DNA from: Agapetus fuscipes | Lineage: Eukaryota > Arthropoda > Insecta > Trichoptera > Glossosomatidae | NCBI GenBank assembly: GCA_951799405.1 | Contig: OX637346.1 | Coordinates: 11,369,215 to 11,433,214 of the forward strand | DNA: 64,000 bases | Direction of reading: 5' to 3' | Shown here: positions 11,775 to 21,983 of the stretch, piece after piece | Position numbering within the stretch: the stretch's first letter is position 1 | How the letters are laid out: each line of letters begins with the position of its first letter | Notes under the pieces: generated by a model | Databases searched by the model: none | The model's input: only the letters and a program-made list of their open reading frames with translations | What the model was told of the DNA's origin: nothing | Made by a program: the position numbers and the translations under genes

Positions 11775-11820
11775 TGCCTACGCGCTATCGGACTTTATCC
11801 GTCCATCTTCAGAGGCTAAC
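11775..11820 (-). ncRNA. Hammerhead-like motif 1 (degenerate)
   Basis: On the minus strand: CTGAAGA, one extra T, GGAC, a 7-nt loop, GTCC, then GATA where hammerheads have GAAA, then GCGCGTA. The order core-stem II-core is right. The second core block has one mismatch and there is an extra nucleotide before stem II, so activity is doubtful. Confidence 0.4.
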
Positions 11821-11829
11821 TATAACTGT

Positions 11830-12190
11830 GAAAAAAAGTGTTTTCGTAAAACATTGTTTTAACTAGTATGCTTGAATTTTATTTTGCTTAATATTGTTGT
11901 TTTTTAGAACCAATTTGTTGCTTTTTGATGTCCTTGTAAAAAAACGATGCATACAGTATTTTCTTCCGAAAAGAACTGAGTGTTAAAGTCCTGCTGACAT
12001 CAAATGTTAGTGCTAAAAATAAACCTAATTTTTGCAGCAAGCCATGTGATGAGATTCTGAGGAGATAATCTTGTTAGTTTGTGACAATAAGTAAGCGTTG
12101 GAGCCTAAACGGATTTCGCAACAGACTATGTCGATGTGAACCTCATTCGCGTGTTTTTATGGTGAAACATGATGCTTGAATAGCGCCAGC
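11830..12190. other. Unassigned sequence
   Basis: AT-rich, nothing recognised. Confidence 0.4.
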
Positions 12191-12385
12191 CTGGTGTCTT
12201 ACATGTTGTACAAAACTTTACGTTCCAACTCAAACATAGAGTTTCACCCTAAACTGTATGAAAACTAAAACGCTCAATTGAGTAACTACTTCAGTTTGCA
12301 TTTTTTTTTCTAAACGCTATTGTAGAGTTTTGCTGTAAAGTTTTATACTTGTACTGGTGTCTTACATGTCATGTGTAAGACACCA
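12191..12385. mobile_element. FB-150 copy 4 between 16-bp direct repeats
   Basis: The element body (12207-12353) has TACAAAACTTTACG at its left, AAAACTAAAACGCTC in the middle and GTAAAGTTTTATACTTG at its right. CTGGTGTCTTACATGT occurs exactly at 12191-12206 and again at 12354-12369. An inverted copy of the same word (CATGTGTAAGACACCAG) follows at 12370-12386. The direct repeat may be a target-site duplication, although its CTGG also fits the family end. Confidence 0.75.
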
Positions 12386-12467
12386 GGAAAATAAAACGAA
12401 TTAAAAACTGCAAGGGTTATGGTATGTAGCTCGGTTCTAGAAAACAAGGCAAAAATATGGATCCAGC

Positions 12468-12594
12468 ACTTCGAGTATAAAACTTTACATCTTAACTTAA
12501 CCAAAGCTGTTTACCAACAATATATAGAGAAAAAAGTGCATCTAGTGAGTTTTTAGTTTCAATACATTTTTATTCAAACGTTTAGTTTAATTCT
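12468..12594. mobile_element. FB-150 fold-back MITE copy 5
   Basis: CCAGCACTTCGAGTATAAAA opens the copy. CTTAACCAAAGCTGTTTACC and TTTCAATACATTTTTATTC give the two arms. The right end is decayed. Confidence 0.7.
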
Positions 12595-12852
12595 AGGGCT
12601 ACAGGGCTTTATTGTGCGAATCGTTCCAAGAACTTAAAGTCGAGCCACAATAATTTAAGTTGATTTGTTTCCATCGTTAAAAAATATTTCTGTTTAAATT
12701 TTTAAAATCATGTGCACGCAATGAAGTTGTTTTCGGAAACACGTATATTGCACTACTTTTTAGACTTAACGATTTTAAAACATTTTTTTTACACTGAAAA
12801 TCCTAACGCATAGTAGTACTTCAATGTTCAGTGTTTCGTATATCAACCATAG

Positions 12853-12942
12853 TGGAAAAGACTACCACCTCATGTGAGGAAGGCGGAAACTGTTGGTGTC
12901 TTTAAAGGAACACTAAAGACGCATCTTTACAAAAAATCTTAG
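12853..12942 (+). pseudogene. LINE-C (CR1/Jockey-like) ORF end, interrupted by a MITE
   Basis: The frame from TGG at 12853 reads WKRLPPHVRKAETVGVF, then KGTLKTHLYKKS, and meets TAG at 12940-12942. A W-x-x-LP block followed by F-x-x-x-LKTHL is the carboxy end of CR1/Jockey-type LINE ORF2 proteins. The TAG is made by the MITE junction (TTA + GGGG). Past the MITE, beyond its second TTA, the old frame would continue for a residue or two to a TGA at about 13228. Only the last 30 codons survive. The LINE's 3' UTR is described at 13222-13290. Confidence 0.75.
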
Positions 12943-13221
12943 GGGCCGTCCATAAATTACGTCATCGATTTTTGCCGATTTTCGACCCCCACCCCCTTAC
13001 AATCATCCTATAGTCATTATCTAATGCCCCCCCCCCCCTCTTGCTGTAATAATGGATGAGCTTAATAATTAATAATGTTATATTACTTACATAATATTTT
13101 GCTGAAATTGGTATTTACAAGAACGACGTCACTTTTAGTACTCGTACATCATATGCCATCATCCGCAGACCAGACTCTCCCCCCCCTCTTAATGCGAATG
13201 ACGTAATATATAGACAGCCCC
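12942..13221. mobile_element. PIF/Harbinger-like MITE with TTA duplications
   Basis: The left terminus GGGGCCGTCCATAAATTACG is mirrored on the right by CGTAATATATAGACAGCCCC, giving inverted ends of about 23 bp with a few mismatches. TTA flanks both sides (12939-12941 and 13222-13224), the 3-bp duplication expected of PIF/Harbinger elements. The interior holds C-runs near 13027-13038 and 13177-13185 and no ORF. GTCCATAAATTACGTCA-type ends occur in many insect MITEs. The element sits inside LINE-C, so it is younger than that LINE copy. Confidence 0.8.
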
Positions 13222-13290
13222 TTATCCGTGATTTGAGAGGGCCCTTGAGGTGTGACACACAAAAACGGCGCTCTTTAATTATATGTACCT
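13222..13290 (+). mobile_element. LINE-C 3' UTR, homologous to the SINE-A tail
   Basis: After the MITE the sequence reads CCGTGATTTGAGAGGGCC, then CTTGAGGTGTGACACAC and AAAAACGGCGCTC. The same string ends SINE-A copies (e.g. 32604-32650). Removing the MITE puts it directly behind the LINE-C stop codon, so it is probably the LINE's own 3' UTR. Confidence 0.65.
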
Positions 13291-14304
13291 TATGCATAAA
13301 TTATCCTTGTATTTATACATACATATTCTAATTCATAACTACAAATTTAAAATCACAATTAGCCTTGTACATGTGTTATTTTATTTTTTAGTATACAAGT
13401 TTTTTTCTAATTTATAATTAAAGAAGCATAAGTTAAAAAAAAGTGTTAAATTAAAATATAATGATCGGTAATTTTGAGAAGCCTGAAGCATTCAAATATT
13501 TTTTTTTATTTTACTTAATAGGTTGTATTTTTAGAAACAGGTTCATACGAATATACAAAATAGCTGTGAAATAAAAATAGTCACAGAATTCGAGGAGGAT
13601 TTTGAGGTTCGAGCCTCGCGCCGGCATAGCCTACTCCAGACCAACATTCTGAGAATTCCTTTCCGCTTCAACAAATTCACGTATGCACATTTGGTTGCCA
13701 AAAATGTGACTATGAAAGTGTAGGTGATCCTCGGAGCGTGAAGATTGCGTGTAAAATTTTAATTTGAATGCCCGAAGTTTTCAAAACGCTTTGCATAGTT
13801 GTAAAATGTATTTTTTCTACTCCCATTTGGTAATTTACTAATTACAAAACGGCTAACGCAATCACAATGCCATACATTTCTACACCCGTTGCATAATGTT
13901 ACATTATGCAACCGGTAACCGTGTTAAAATGAACATGTGCGCATGCGCATTGTCAGAATTGGAACCATTTTTTAATTTCAAATGTCAACCTTGTATGGGG
14001 GTATGAAGACCTGTCAATCCAAGATGGCCGCAAGCGATCAGCTGATTAGGCTTCATACAATATTAGTGATATTCGGTAGGTAGGAATTACCGTGGTGATG
14101 AGACTTTCAGCCCTGTTCAGATGAAAATAAATAAGTATATTTTATGTGTAGAGTCAAATAAAAATTGTTAATAGTGCTAAAATTTATCGAATTTATTTAT
14201 CGGATTGCTCCAAATAAAGCTTTCCTTTTTTCAATGGAAAATAAAAGGCTTGAAAGGAAAACAATACAAAAAATTTCACCGCAAAAAATAAACAAACTCA
14301 AAAA
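13291..14304. other. Unassigned sequence
   Basis: AT-rich. GGTTCGAGCCTCGCGCC near 13608 looks like a box B without a box A, a possible SINE relic. Near 13935, GCGCATGCGCAT is a short alternating purine/pyrimidine palindrome. Confidence 0.4.
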
Positions 14305-14533
14305 GTTACTTGGTTAATAGGTGAGTATGAGGTTGATCACCTATGCTGTACAAATTTGGTTCACCTGCCAATACAACTGCAGGGCATATGTTTATTTGAG
14401 TTTTGGGTTTGAATGTTTAAGCTTATATGCAGGATGTAATAGCGCGACCTTATACATATGTGTCGGCTTGTGGGCATGAATTCAATATGAAACCTAAATA
14501 TAATTTATTTTTACAACTTAGGTTAGATTAGAA
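14305..14533 (+). mobile_element. LINE-A 3' UTR, diverged
   Basis: TACTTGGTTAATAGGTGAG, GGTTCACCTGCCAATAC, TAATAGCGCGACCTTATAC, ACAACTTAGGTTAGATTAG. This is an older copy that has lost the CCCCTGTTTCAGGG segment. Confidence 0.75.
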
Positions 14534-14663
14534 AATCGAAGGGAATGATAAATCACACGTTTTGACAAAGGTAAGGTTTTAATTACTTCAAATGGACGAG
14601 TACATTATAATGACTATTATTCACTATTTTGTTAATTCTCTCATGGTCGTAGAAAAAGTATTG

Positions 14664-14785
14664 TATGCCACTGCACGTAATTAGTCTTTGTAACACTCGT
14701 GCTTTCTATTGTGCCATTCGGCTGCGCCTCATGGCACAAACTAGCACTCGTGTTAAAAAGACTATCATTACTTGGCAGTGGCATA
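14664..14785. mobile_element. Fold-back element, 122 bp
   Basis: TATGCCACTG near 14664 is mirrored by CAGTGGCATA ending at 14785. AATTAGTCTTTGTAACAC is mirrored by GTTAAAAAGACTATCATT. The centre is a clean 9-bp hairpin, TTGTGCCAT/ATGGCACAA, around TCGGCTGCGCCTC. ACTCGTG-type words flank the centre. Similar motifs are scattered through many arthropod genomes. No coding capacity. Confidence 0.75.
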
Positions 14786-15038
14786 AATAACTATTAAAAT
14801 GCATGATTTAAGAGCGTTTTCGTTGTCCAAAACACTTCTAAGGGAACCTCAACAAGGGCTTCTTATTCAACTATTGTTATTTGAAGCAATACTTAACAAA
14901 TATCAAATGTTATCAATTTGTATGTTTCTTAAATTTGCATTAATTTCTTATTTTAAAGCAAACCTTCCATGTAATAAAACAACGACGTTTAAATATAATG
15001 TGACAATTATGCATCAAAAAGTAAAGATTAAAGAACCT

Positions 15039-15257
15039 ATAAGAAGAGTAAACACAATGTTTGGAGAGCGTGCATTTGCAGTTGCTGGCCCTCTGGCTTG
15101 GAACCACCTGCCGCATCATGTGAGAGAGCTAGAGGACCATGGAAAGTTCCGGAATGCACTGAAGACAAGCAAATTTCTGGCATCGTTTGCACCAGCGCCC
15201 TTGGAGTGACTACATCACGAAACGGCGCTATAAAGAAATCATCAACTCATCATCATC
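15039..15257 (+). pseudogene. LINE-B (CR1/Jockey-like) truncated insertion
   Basis: The frame reads RRVNTMFGERAFAVAGPLAW, then NHLPHHVRELEDHGKFRNAL, KTSKFLASFAPAPLE and a TGA at 15207-15209. The FGERAF-VAGP-WN-LP string with a following LKT is the standard carboxy end of CR1/Jockey-type ORF2 proteins. The 3' UTR is about 50 bp (CACGAAACGGCGCTATAAAG) and ends in TCA repeats. AAAGAAC occurs just before (15032-15038) and just after (15258-15264), a likely target-site duplication. The open frame extends upstream to an ATG at 14799, but that part is outside the insertion and is a chance extension. No polymerase core is present. Confidence 0.8.
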
Positions 15258-15264
15258 AAAGAAC

Positions 15265-16060
15265 ATAATCCACACGGCAAAGCAAGATTTTTTTCTGTTC
15301 CAGGTTCAAAATTTCCTTATATTCTTTATTTTCCCTACACACCTATAATTTTTTTTTGTTACATGCCTTAAAAATAATATACATTCAGGTGTTTGTTTGT
15401 ACCTGATTTTTAATGATGCTTAGGTATGTCAAAGTAGGTGGAATAAAAAAATAATAACGTATATTATATCAGTGATATATCACACATTAAATGCCTCGCT
15501 GGCGACTATTCATTTTCCGTGTATAGACATGACTCGTGTGGTGCTTTGAAGCATTTTCATTTTTTCCTCTTTATCTGTCCGTTGAATGTAAATTTACGAC
15601 TGCTTGGACCAGCACTTCTATTTATTTTCATATAATTGATCCCATACTTAACTACGTGTGTAATACCTACTCGTCATCGCTGGCGCCCACACGTCCAACA
15701 ATATTTATTTTAATAAAATACAGAACGGAATGGCATTGTTACCGAAAAACTAAATATTTTAAATTTTGTATTTTTTCAGACAGAAGTTTTTCGAATCCAA
15801 AATCTATACATCGATATCTTAAAGGAAAAGCTGAATAAGTGGCATGTTAAGCTAACATGGGTTTCTCAGATAAATGCACCTTTTTTCCTATTTTATACGA
15901 GAGTAAAAATTACAAAAGTGTGAAAATCCTGTAGTTTCCATGTTCTTCATTAGCACTTCCTTATAATTAGTTCATTTATTATGAGAAGTAACTTGCAACA
16001 AAATGTTTTATCCACGATTTCTCAGATCAGTGAGTCAACCCATATTCAGTTTTACCTTTA
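15265..16060. other. Unassigned AT-rich sequence
   Basis: A 100-codon frame (15536-15838) is rich in F, I, Y, S and T and matches nothing known to me. I see no repeat. Confidence 0.4.
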
Positions 16061-16312
16061 AGGTCCTTGACTAGGTTGGTATGCGGCTGACCACCCATGC
16101 TGTAAAAATGGTTCACTTTGCCAATGTCACCCCTGTCTCAGGGAAAGACGGCAAGAGTTGCAGGGTGTATGTCCATTTGAGATTTGGTTTTTATGTTGTA
16201 GGTTCACATGAGGCATGTGCAAGCGCGAACTTGTACGTGTCTGGTTGTGAGAATGCATGTAATGTGAATATCCAATGTAACATATCTTTGCAACTTAGAT
16301 TAGATTAGATTA
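16061..16312 (+). mobile_element. LINE-A 3' UTR copy, inverted pair, left member
   Basis: GGTCCTTGACTAGGTTGG to CAACTTAGATTAGATTAGAT. Well conserved. It meets another copy tail-to-tail 15 bp further on. Confidence 0.85.
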
Positions 16313-16327
16313 GTGGCGATATCTATA

Positions 16328-16555
16328 ATCTAAGTGTCAAATATATGTAACATTTGAGATTCATATAAAATGCATTTCCATAAGCAGACACGTATAAGTT
16401 CGCGTTTACACATGCCGCATGTGGACTTCCAACATAAAAAAAAACTCAATCTCAAATGAACGTAAGCGCTGCAACTCTTGACCGACCTTCGCTGAAACAG
16501 GGGGGACATTAGCAAAGTGAATATTTTTTTACAGTATGAGTGATGAGCCTCATAA
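16328..16555 (-). mobile_element. LINE-A 3' UTR copy, inverted pair, right member
   Basis: Minus strand: TACTGTAAAAAAATATTC, ACTTTGCTAATGTCCCCCC, TGTTTCAGCGAAGGTCGG, ending at CTTAGATTATAGAT. Together with the copy at 16061 it makes an inverted repeat with arms of about 230 bp. Confidence 0.85.
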
Positions 16556-17039
16556 CATCATCATAAATTAAAAAAGAGAAAATTTTGAATCGAGCTACTA
16601 TAAACTGGGCATTCTTTTTTTTTGAAGTAAGTTACAATTTGAAAACATTTTCATAACATCAGGCAAATAACAAATTCACCGCAATTGTTGAAAAAAAACT
16701 TTTTATTGATTTTTGTGTGTGTTGTAAGAATATCTTTGTTTAAATTGAAATAGTGATTATCTCATTAGTGATATACTACACAAGCATTCCATTCAAATTT
16801 TGATGGTATCGTTGCCTAGACAAAACCACTAATTGGAGTGGAAAAGACTAACTGTGGGAAAACAAAAACAATTGCAATTAATCCTTTCGACATCTTTACG
16901 AGGGCAGCTAATTTGGTACAATTTAAGGTTCAATTTTAAAAATACGTGTAAAATATATGGTCATATTTTCTGCGCATATTTCTTGCATTCCTGTACGAAT
17001 GAGGGCGCTGACAATGTCCTGACCTCTAATTATATGTTG

Positions 17040-17182
17040 ATACTGGGTTTTTATATTGTAGGTCCACATGCGGCATGTGTTAGCGCGAAATTATACATAT
17101 CTGCTTGTGGGAATGCATTTAATATAAAACTTAAATGATATATATCTTTGCAGCTTAGATTAGATTAGATTAGATTAGATAC
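17040..17182 (+). mobile_element. LINE-A 3' end, truncated, five-unit TTAGA tail
   Basis: Starts at TGGGTTTTTATATTGTAGG and ends in five uninterrupted TTAGA-type units. This is the longest regular tail of the family here. Confidence 0.85.
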
Positions 17183-17337
17183 AAAGCAAAGCAGCTAAAT
17201 ATTTTTTTTCTCATCTTCAAATTTTCAAGGGTAACTGACTATATTTAAGTACTTCTAATTTTTAAATATGCTCCTGTTTTGGATAAAAAATTAGATGTTA
17301 ATTTATCAAAGACCTAAAACAAAATGTCCATGCAGTC

Positions 17338-17412
17338 TATAAGTGACCAGGTCTTGCTTGAGAAATTGCCATTTTCTGTAGCGACGACCAAGTTAGCAAG
17401 ACTGCTCTTGAA
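17338..17412 (+). repeat. SINE-A fragment
   Basis: AGTGACCAGGTCTTGCTTGAG, TTCTGTAGCGACGACCAAG, then CTGCTCTTGAAGTGCGAT. This is the SINE-A middle to tail region without its head. Confidence 0.75.
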
Positions 17413-17419
17413 GTGCGAT

Positions 17420-17917
17420 TTACAAGTAGACAGTACTCAACAAATAATTCTTTATCATCATCATCGTCACAAAAATATAGTATCACTTTTGTTTTCCTTG
17501 GCAAGCTGCCATCAAAGCAGTTTATCGATACATAAGTCAACCTCACCTGCCCTATTGACATTTGTCTTTCAGAGTCTGTAAGTACATTTTATAATGGCTT
17601 CAAGAAACTAAAGTTTAAATAATAAGAACATTTTGAGTATATACCTACTAATATTTATTATAGAGATTTTTTTCAAAATCGAGCAAATATCAGCAAACAG
17701 TTACTTGATACATGAGATTCAAAGGCCGATTACAAATTTTAATGGTTCGCAAAGAGAGAGAAAAATCTGGACGTCGCGTCGCGTGTTTCTTAACACGTAA
17801 GGAAATTGAGTGCTGTTTGTCGTTAAAATATTTTATGTGTATTTAAATAAATGTAAGAATCTACATGACCTATTGGAGGCGCAAGCCCCACACGATAAAT
17901 AAGTCTCGGGCACCTAC
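17420..17917. other. Unassigned sequence
   Basis: AT-rich. The two overlapping frames near 17324-17581 start inside the SINE-A fragment and are unlikely to be genes. Confidence 0.4.
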
Positions 17918-18076
17918 CGTACCCCGAGTATAACGCTTTAAACTCAACTGCAGCGTTTACGGTGAGTGTGTAGAATATTTATACGCTCCCTAGTTGCGCT
18001 GTTTTAAGTTCCATATATTTTTAATACAACGTTATAGTTGAGTTTGTATATGATTTTGTATACTTGAGATACTGGT
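17918..18076. mobile_element. FB-150 fold-back MITE copy 6
   Basis: Left end GTACCCCGAGTATAACGC, inner arm AACTCAACTGCAGCGTTTAC, right arm GTTATAGTTGAGTTTG, right end TATACTTGAGATACTGG. Both ends are readable. Confidence 0.8.
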
Positions 18077-18384
18077 CCCACACTCGGTCCGTGGAGAACT
18101 TGCCTCAGGCCTCTCCACTTTGATCCATAAATCAATCCCCATCAGTCCATAATTAGTACACATTCAGCTATTTAAGTATACCTATTAAATATCTAACATT
18201 ACTCTTCAAATTTTTGTTGCACCTATGCATTCCTCCCAATGATCCTCTAAATACAAGCAGTTTTTTTTTCTTCATATTTGGCACGCTTTTCTAATGATAT
18301 TAATGTACATCAAGTTAGAATGCACTGAAATGAAAATGGACTTTAAAATAAAAATTAATTATCAAAACCGGGCAGCAAAAATTC

Positions 18385-18482
18385 ATCCAGCTTTGCTGCA
18401 ACAGGGGTTCGCTTGGATATTGACGCTTTCTACAGCGACGACCAAGCTCGCAGGGAGCTTTTGCAATGTGAAAAACAGCTTT
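18385..18482 (+). repeat. SINE-A fragment, diverged
   Basis: TTGACGCTTTCTACAGCG, ACGACCAAGCTCGCAGGGAG, then TTTGCAATGTGAAAAACAGC. This is the SINE-A middle and tail region. Confidence 0.75.
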
Positions 18483-18700
18483 TACTAAGTAAACCATTAG
18501 TAAATTATTTTCATATTAGTCTAAGTTCCAATTTATTTAAAATATACTTACTATTGTTTTGGTCTTTAATAAGCTGTTGTAGATGCATTACTATCAACGA
18601 AGAGTATTTAATAATGGCTAATATAGTAATATTTAAATCACTTTTAACTGGTGGCTACATAAGTATTGTTTCTATATTAAGTTAGTGTTCCTTTAGGTAG

Positions 18701-18950
18701 AGTTCCTTGACTTATAGGTTGGTATGCGGCTGACCACCCATGCTGTAAAAATGGTTCACTTTGACAATGTCACCCCTGTTTCAGGAGAGGACGGCAAGAG
18801 TTGAAGGGTGTATGTCCATTTGAGATTTGGGTTTGTATGTTGTAGGTTTTTTACGTGTCTCACAAGCAGAACTTGTACGTGTCTGCTTGTGAGAATGCAT
18901 ATAATGTGAATCCCCAATGGATGCAAACTTTGCAACTTGGATTAGATTAG
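18701..18950 (+). mobile_element. LINE-A 3' UTR copy
   Basis: GTTCCTTGACTTATAGGTTGG through TGCAACTTGGATTAGATTAG. The GTCCACATGCGGCATGTG segment is damaged. Confidence 0.85.
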
Positions 18951-19129
18951 TATATTGCCGCAAAATCACTTGGGTATGCAAACGTATTTGAGTACAGAAA
19001 CAAAGTGTGTAATTATTTTTAATTTCCTCGAAAATGGGAACTGAAAGCGTAATGGCATATCTTGGTACAAAATATGTGTTTGTTGAGATATTCGTAATCC
19101 GCAAGCCTAGTATACAATTCAACCTTAAA

Positions 19130-19268
19130 ACACTATCACAGAGTTTAACTAAAAAATACATGAAAAGTTAAACCGAGCCACCGATGTGCGTTTTGGTTTC
19201 CATACATTTTTATTAAAACACAATGAAAGAGTTTTAATGCTATGTTATATACTTAAGATACTGTACCC
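19130..19268. mobile_element. FB-150 fold-back MITE copy 7
   Basis: TTTAACTAAAAAATACATG and TTTCCATACATTTTTATT form the arms. The right end TATACTTAAGATACTG runs straight into copy 8. Confidence 0.65.
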
Positions 19269-19418
19269 CAAATATGAAGCTTTTTATTTCAACTCAATCA
19301 CAACGTTAAGCATAACATGTACGAAAACTAAAACAGCGCCTCTATTGTGCGTTTAATGTTACATTTATTTTTGGTAATAACTTTAGTTTAGACTTGAAGT
19401 TTTATACTCGGGGAACCG
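19265..19418. mobile_element. FB-150 fold-back MITE copy 8
   Basis: Left end TGTACCCCAAATATGAAGC, centre AAAACTAAAACAGCGCCTC, right end TTTTATACTCGGGGAACCGG. It abuts copy 7 with no spacer. Confidence 0.75.
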
Positions 19419-19574
19419 GCATTTGTTAGATAGTTAATTGTCCGTTACCGCCGATCACAATCAGATATAGGTAATGAGCGATTACACAACAAGTGCGCAG
19501 TCGCGATATAAGATCATTTGAATATTATACATTGGCCGAGTCTTAAAAGGCGTTAAGAAGTCTTTATCCTGAAC

Positions 19575-19738
19575 CCTAAGTACAAAAAAATTACGTCAAT
19601 ACTCCAATTTTTAGTAAACAGAAAAATACACAAAAAAATACAGCAGCGCCTCTCGGGAGTGTTTCAGCCTTCATGCATTTGTAGTGCTTACTCGATGGTC
19701 GAGTGTTTACGCAATGTTTTATACTTGGGGTACTGAAC
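19575..19738. mobile_element. FB-150 fold-back MITE copy 9
   Basis: Centre CAGCAGCGCCTCTCGGGAGTG; right arm TTCATGCATTTGTAGTGC; right end TTTTATACTTGGGGTACTG. The left end is decayed. Confidence 0.65.
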
Positions 19739-19807
19739 TGAGTGGGCGAAGAAAACAAACTGGTTTCATAAAGCATCGCGGTCCCATCGTCCATAATCTG
19801 CGTGACG

Positions 19808-19971
19808 GCCCCAAGTGCTCCGAGTATAAAACTCAACCATAGTGTTTTACAAAAAAAAATATAAAAACTAAAACGCTCACTAGAAGCGCTGTTTGAGATA
19901 GTTTCAATATACATTTTTTGGTAAACGCTTTTATTTAGTTTGTACGTAGAGTTTTATACTTGGGGCACTGT
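19808..19971. mobile_element. FB-150 fold-back MITE copy 10
   Basis: One of the clearest copies: CCGAGTATAAAACTCAACC, AACTAAAACGCTCACTAGAA, GCGCTGTTTGAGATAG, TTTTTTGGTAAACGC, GAGTTTTATACTTGGGGC. The left arm has lost the spacer between TATAAAACT and CAACCATAG. Confidence 0.85.
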
Positions 19972-20126
19972 TTACGAGAAAGACATAGAGTTCCTTATTG
20001 TGGATATCTGAAACCTCTGCGGACCATAGAACCCGATTTAACCCGGAACTAGCGCGGTACTTGAATGATTAAACTATGAACAAGAAGCTTCTTTTTTCCA
20101 TTCATTCAAATAAAACTATCCGTGGG

Positions 20127-20272
20127 TTTCATTCCATTGGTGCCCCACTTGAAGTGGTTGGTGTAATGCTGGCCCCATATTACAATAAATAGGTTGTACT
20201 CGCCACATGCGACCTCTTCACGGAGAATGCGGCAAGAAGTTGCACTATAATTATGCGTAGCTTAGTTGCGGT
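20127..20272 (+). mobile_element. SINE-B 3' fragment
   Basis: CACTTGAAGTGGTTGGTG, AATAAATAGGTTGTACTCGC, CACATGCGACCTCTTCACGG, GCGGCAAGAAGTTGCACTAT, GCGTAGCTTAG. Matches the right half of the full SINE-B at 22271. Confidence 0.8.
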
Positions 20273-20279
20273 GTTTCTG

Positions 20280-21096
20280 GTTAAGAATTTACAGTTTAGA
20301 ATTTCAGGAGTAACATTTCAACATAGAGCTATTAATGCTTTCATCTTTGAAAGTAACATGATGTGTAATAAACTCTTCACAAAATTAAAATACACAATTG
20401 TTTCTCTGCGGGCAAACGCACAGATCTATGTGATTTGGATTCTTAGCAAGCAATAACAAATACCAGTTGGAATTTTCCTTAGCAACCCGGCCGAATGACG
20501 TCATAACTATGTTGTTATTGAAATTTGTGCCGAGTCCATTGAGAATCATTTTGATGAGGAGCACGCAATTTTGATTTACATTCACATCAACTTATCATTC
20601 ATAGATTATTTGTTTTGTCTTATTATTCTGTTTCGTTACAGTAGACTTAATTAACCAGTTGCGTGCATTGAGAAGAGGGAAATACATTCCAGAAAGAAAT
20701 CTTTCCTATTAAAGTGCACATAAAAAAAATGAGTTCTATGCATGCTTCAGATTTTAAAATTGATTTTAATTTCAAGTATGAATTGCAAGGATAAATGATT
20801 TTTTTAACATGTGCCTATATGCGATGATCGACCCTGCGTTTTATCAATATTGAATCTACAAGCTTACAGCTATTTTTAGTATAAATATCCTACTCAATAA
20901 ACTGCACCGAATTAAACGTACACCAGAAAGTTAATGGATCCGACTAAGCAATTCGCCAATATTTATGACGTAATTTAAATCTTAAGAATGTACAATATTT
21001 AATGTTGCCTGAAGGAATTAGATAAGAAGTGGATGCAAAACGTCCTGGTATAGGAAAATTATTTCCCATAGCAATAATTAGTATCGAAATTCTGCA
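20280..21096. other. Unassigned AT-rich sequence
   Basis: Contains AGCAACCCGGCCGAATGACG near 20481, similar to a word near 9161. No genes recognised. Confidence 0.4.
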
Positions 21097-21240
21097 ACAC
21101 ATATCTACCAAAAGTATTAAACGTTAACATAATAAGGTATCGAAACTGAAACAGTCTCTAGGAAGCACTGTTTAATGTTCTACATATTTTTGTTAAAACG
21201 CTATTTTTGAGTTAATATGTTAAATCTTTTACTTGGGTTT
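21097..21240. mobile_element. FB-150 fold-back MITE copy 11
   Basis: CTACCAAAAGTATTAAACG, GAAACTGAAACAGTCTCTAG, GAAGCACTGTTTAATG, TTTTTGTTAAAACGC, TTTTACTTGGGTT. Decayed ends. Confidence 0.7.
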
Positions 21241-21983
21241 TCTATACTGCGAGCCTTGAACCCATTAAAATTTTTGTATGATCTCTTGTTAGAATGTCTG
21301 ACCTCTAAGAGAGAGCCTCAGGCCTCATAATTATTCATTTTATTGTTCATCCAGATTAAGCAACATATTTTATTTATTGACGATCTCAGCTATAAAGCTT
21401 AATCAAGAATCGCCTGTTGGTGAAATTATCAACGATGTGGTGATATAAATATAAAGCAGAATCTCTTCAAGGACATAAAACTTATCTAGGCAAACTATTA
21501 CTACGCTTTTACTATGCAATCCACTTAGCTTCCATAATAAAATATCTATTTGCGTATGCTTGCTTCGTTTTATTAAAGTTAACTATATTATTCGGATATA
21601 AAACATTTTAAGTACCTACACTCTTGTAAGTCCGTTATAATAGAGGACAATCATTTCGTAATTTTTAAAGCATGTGATAAATAAGTCAGATAGAATAAAT
21701 ACAAAACAAAAGTCTTGATTTTTTATAAAATGAGATAAATTATTGAAAATTATGAGAAAGTGATTTTCTGTGTTTCCATGTATTCATCTCATTTCCTAGA
21801 TTTTGCATATCGCCTTTAATTCTGTAGTATTCAGTACGAATTACTTAATCAATTTGGAATAATAAAACAAATATCTTCGCGACTTACATTACAGATTATA
21901 GACATTGATGAGACACTTTAGAAATGTTATTAGATAGGAGTTCTAGTCTTCCGCGCAGGCTGATGATGCTGGATGTTGCTTCC

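Noticed and set aside
14799..15038. N-terminal part of the 136-codon ORF ending in LINE-B
   Set aside because: It precedes the likely target duplication (AAAGAAC at 15032) and has no LINE similarity, so only the portion from about 15039 is element-derived.
17155..17182. Interstitial telomere repeat
   Set aside because: The unit is TTAGA, not TTAGG, and it is the tail of a LINE-A copy.
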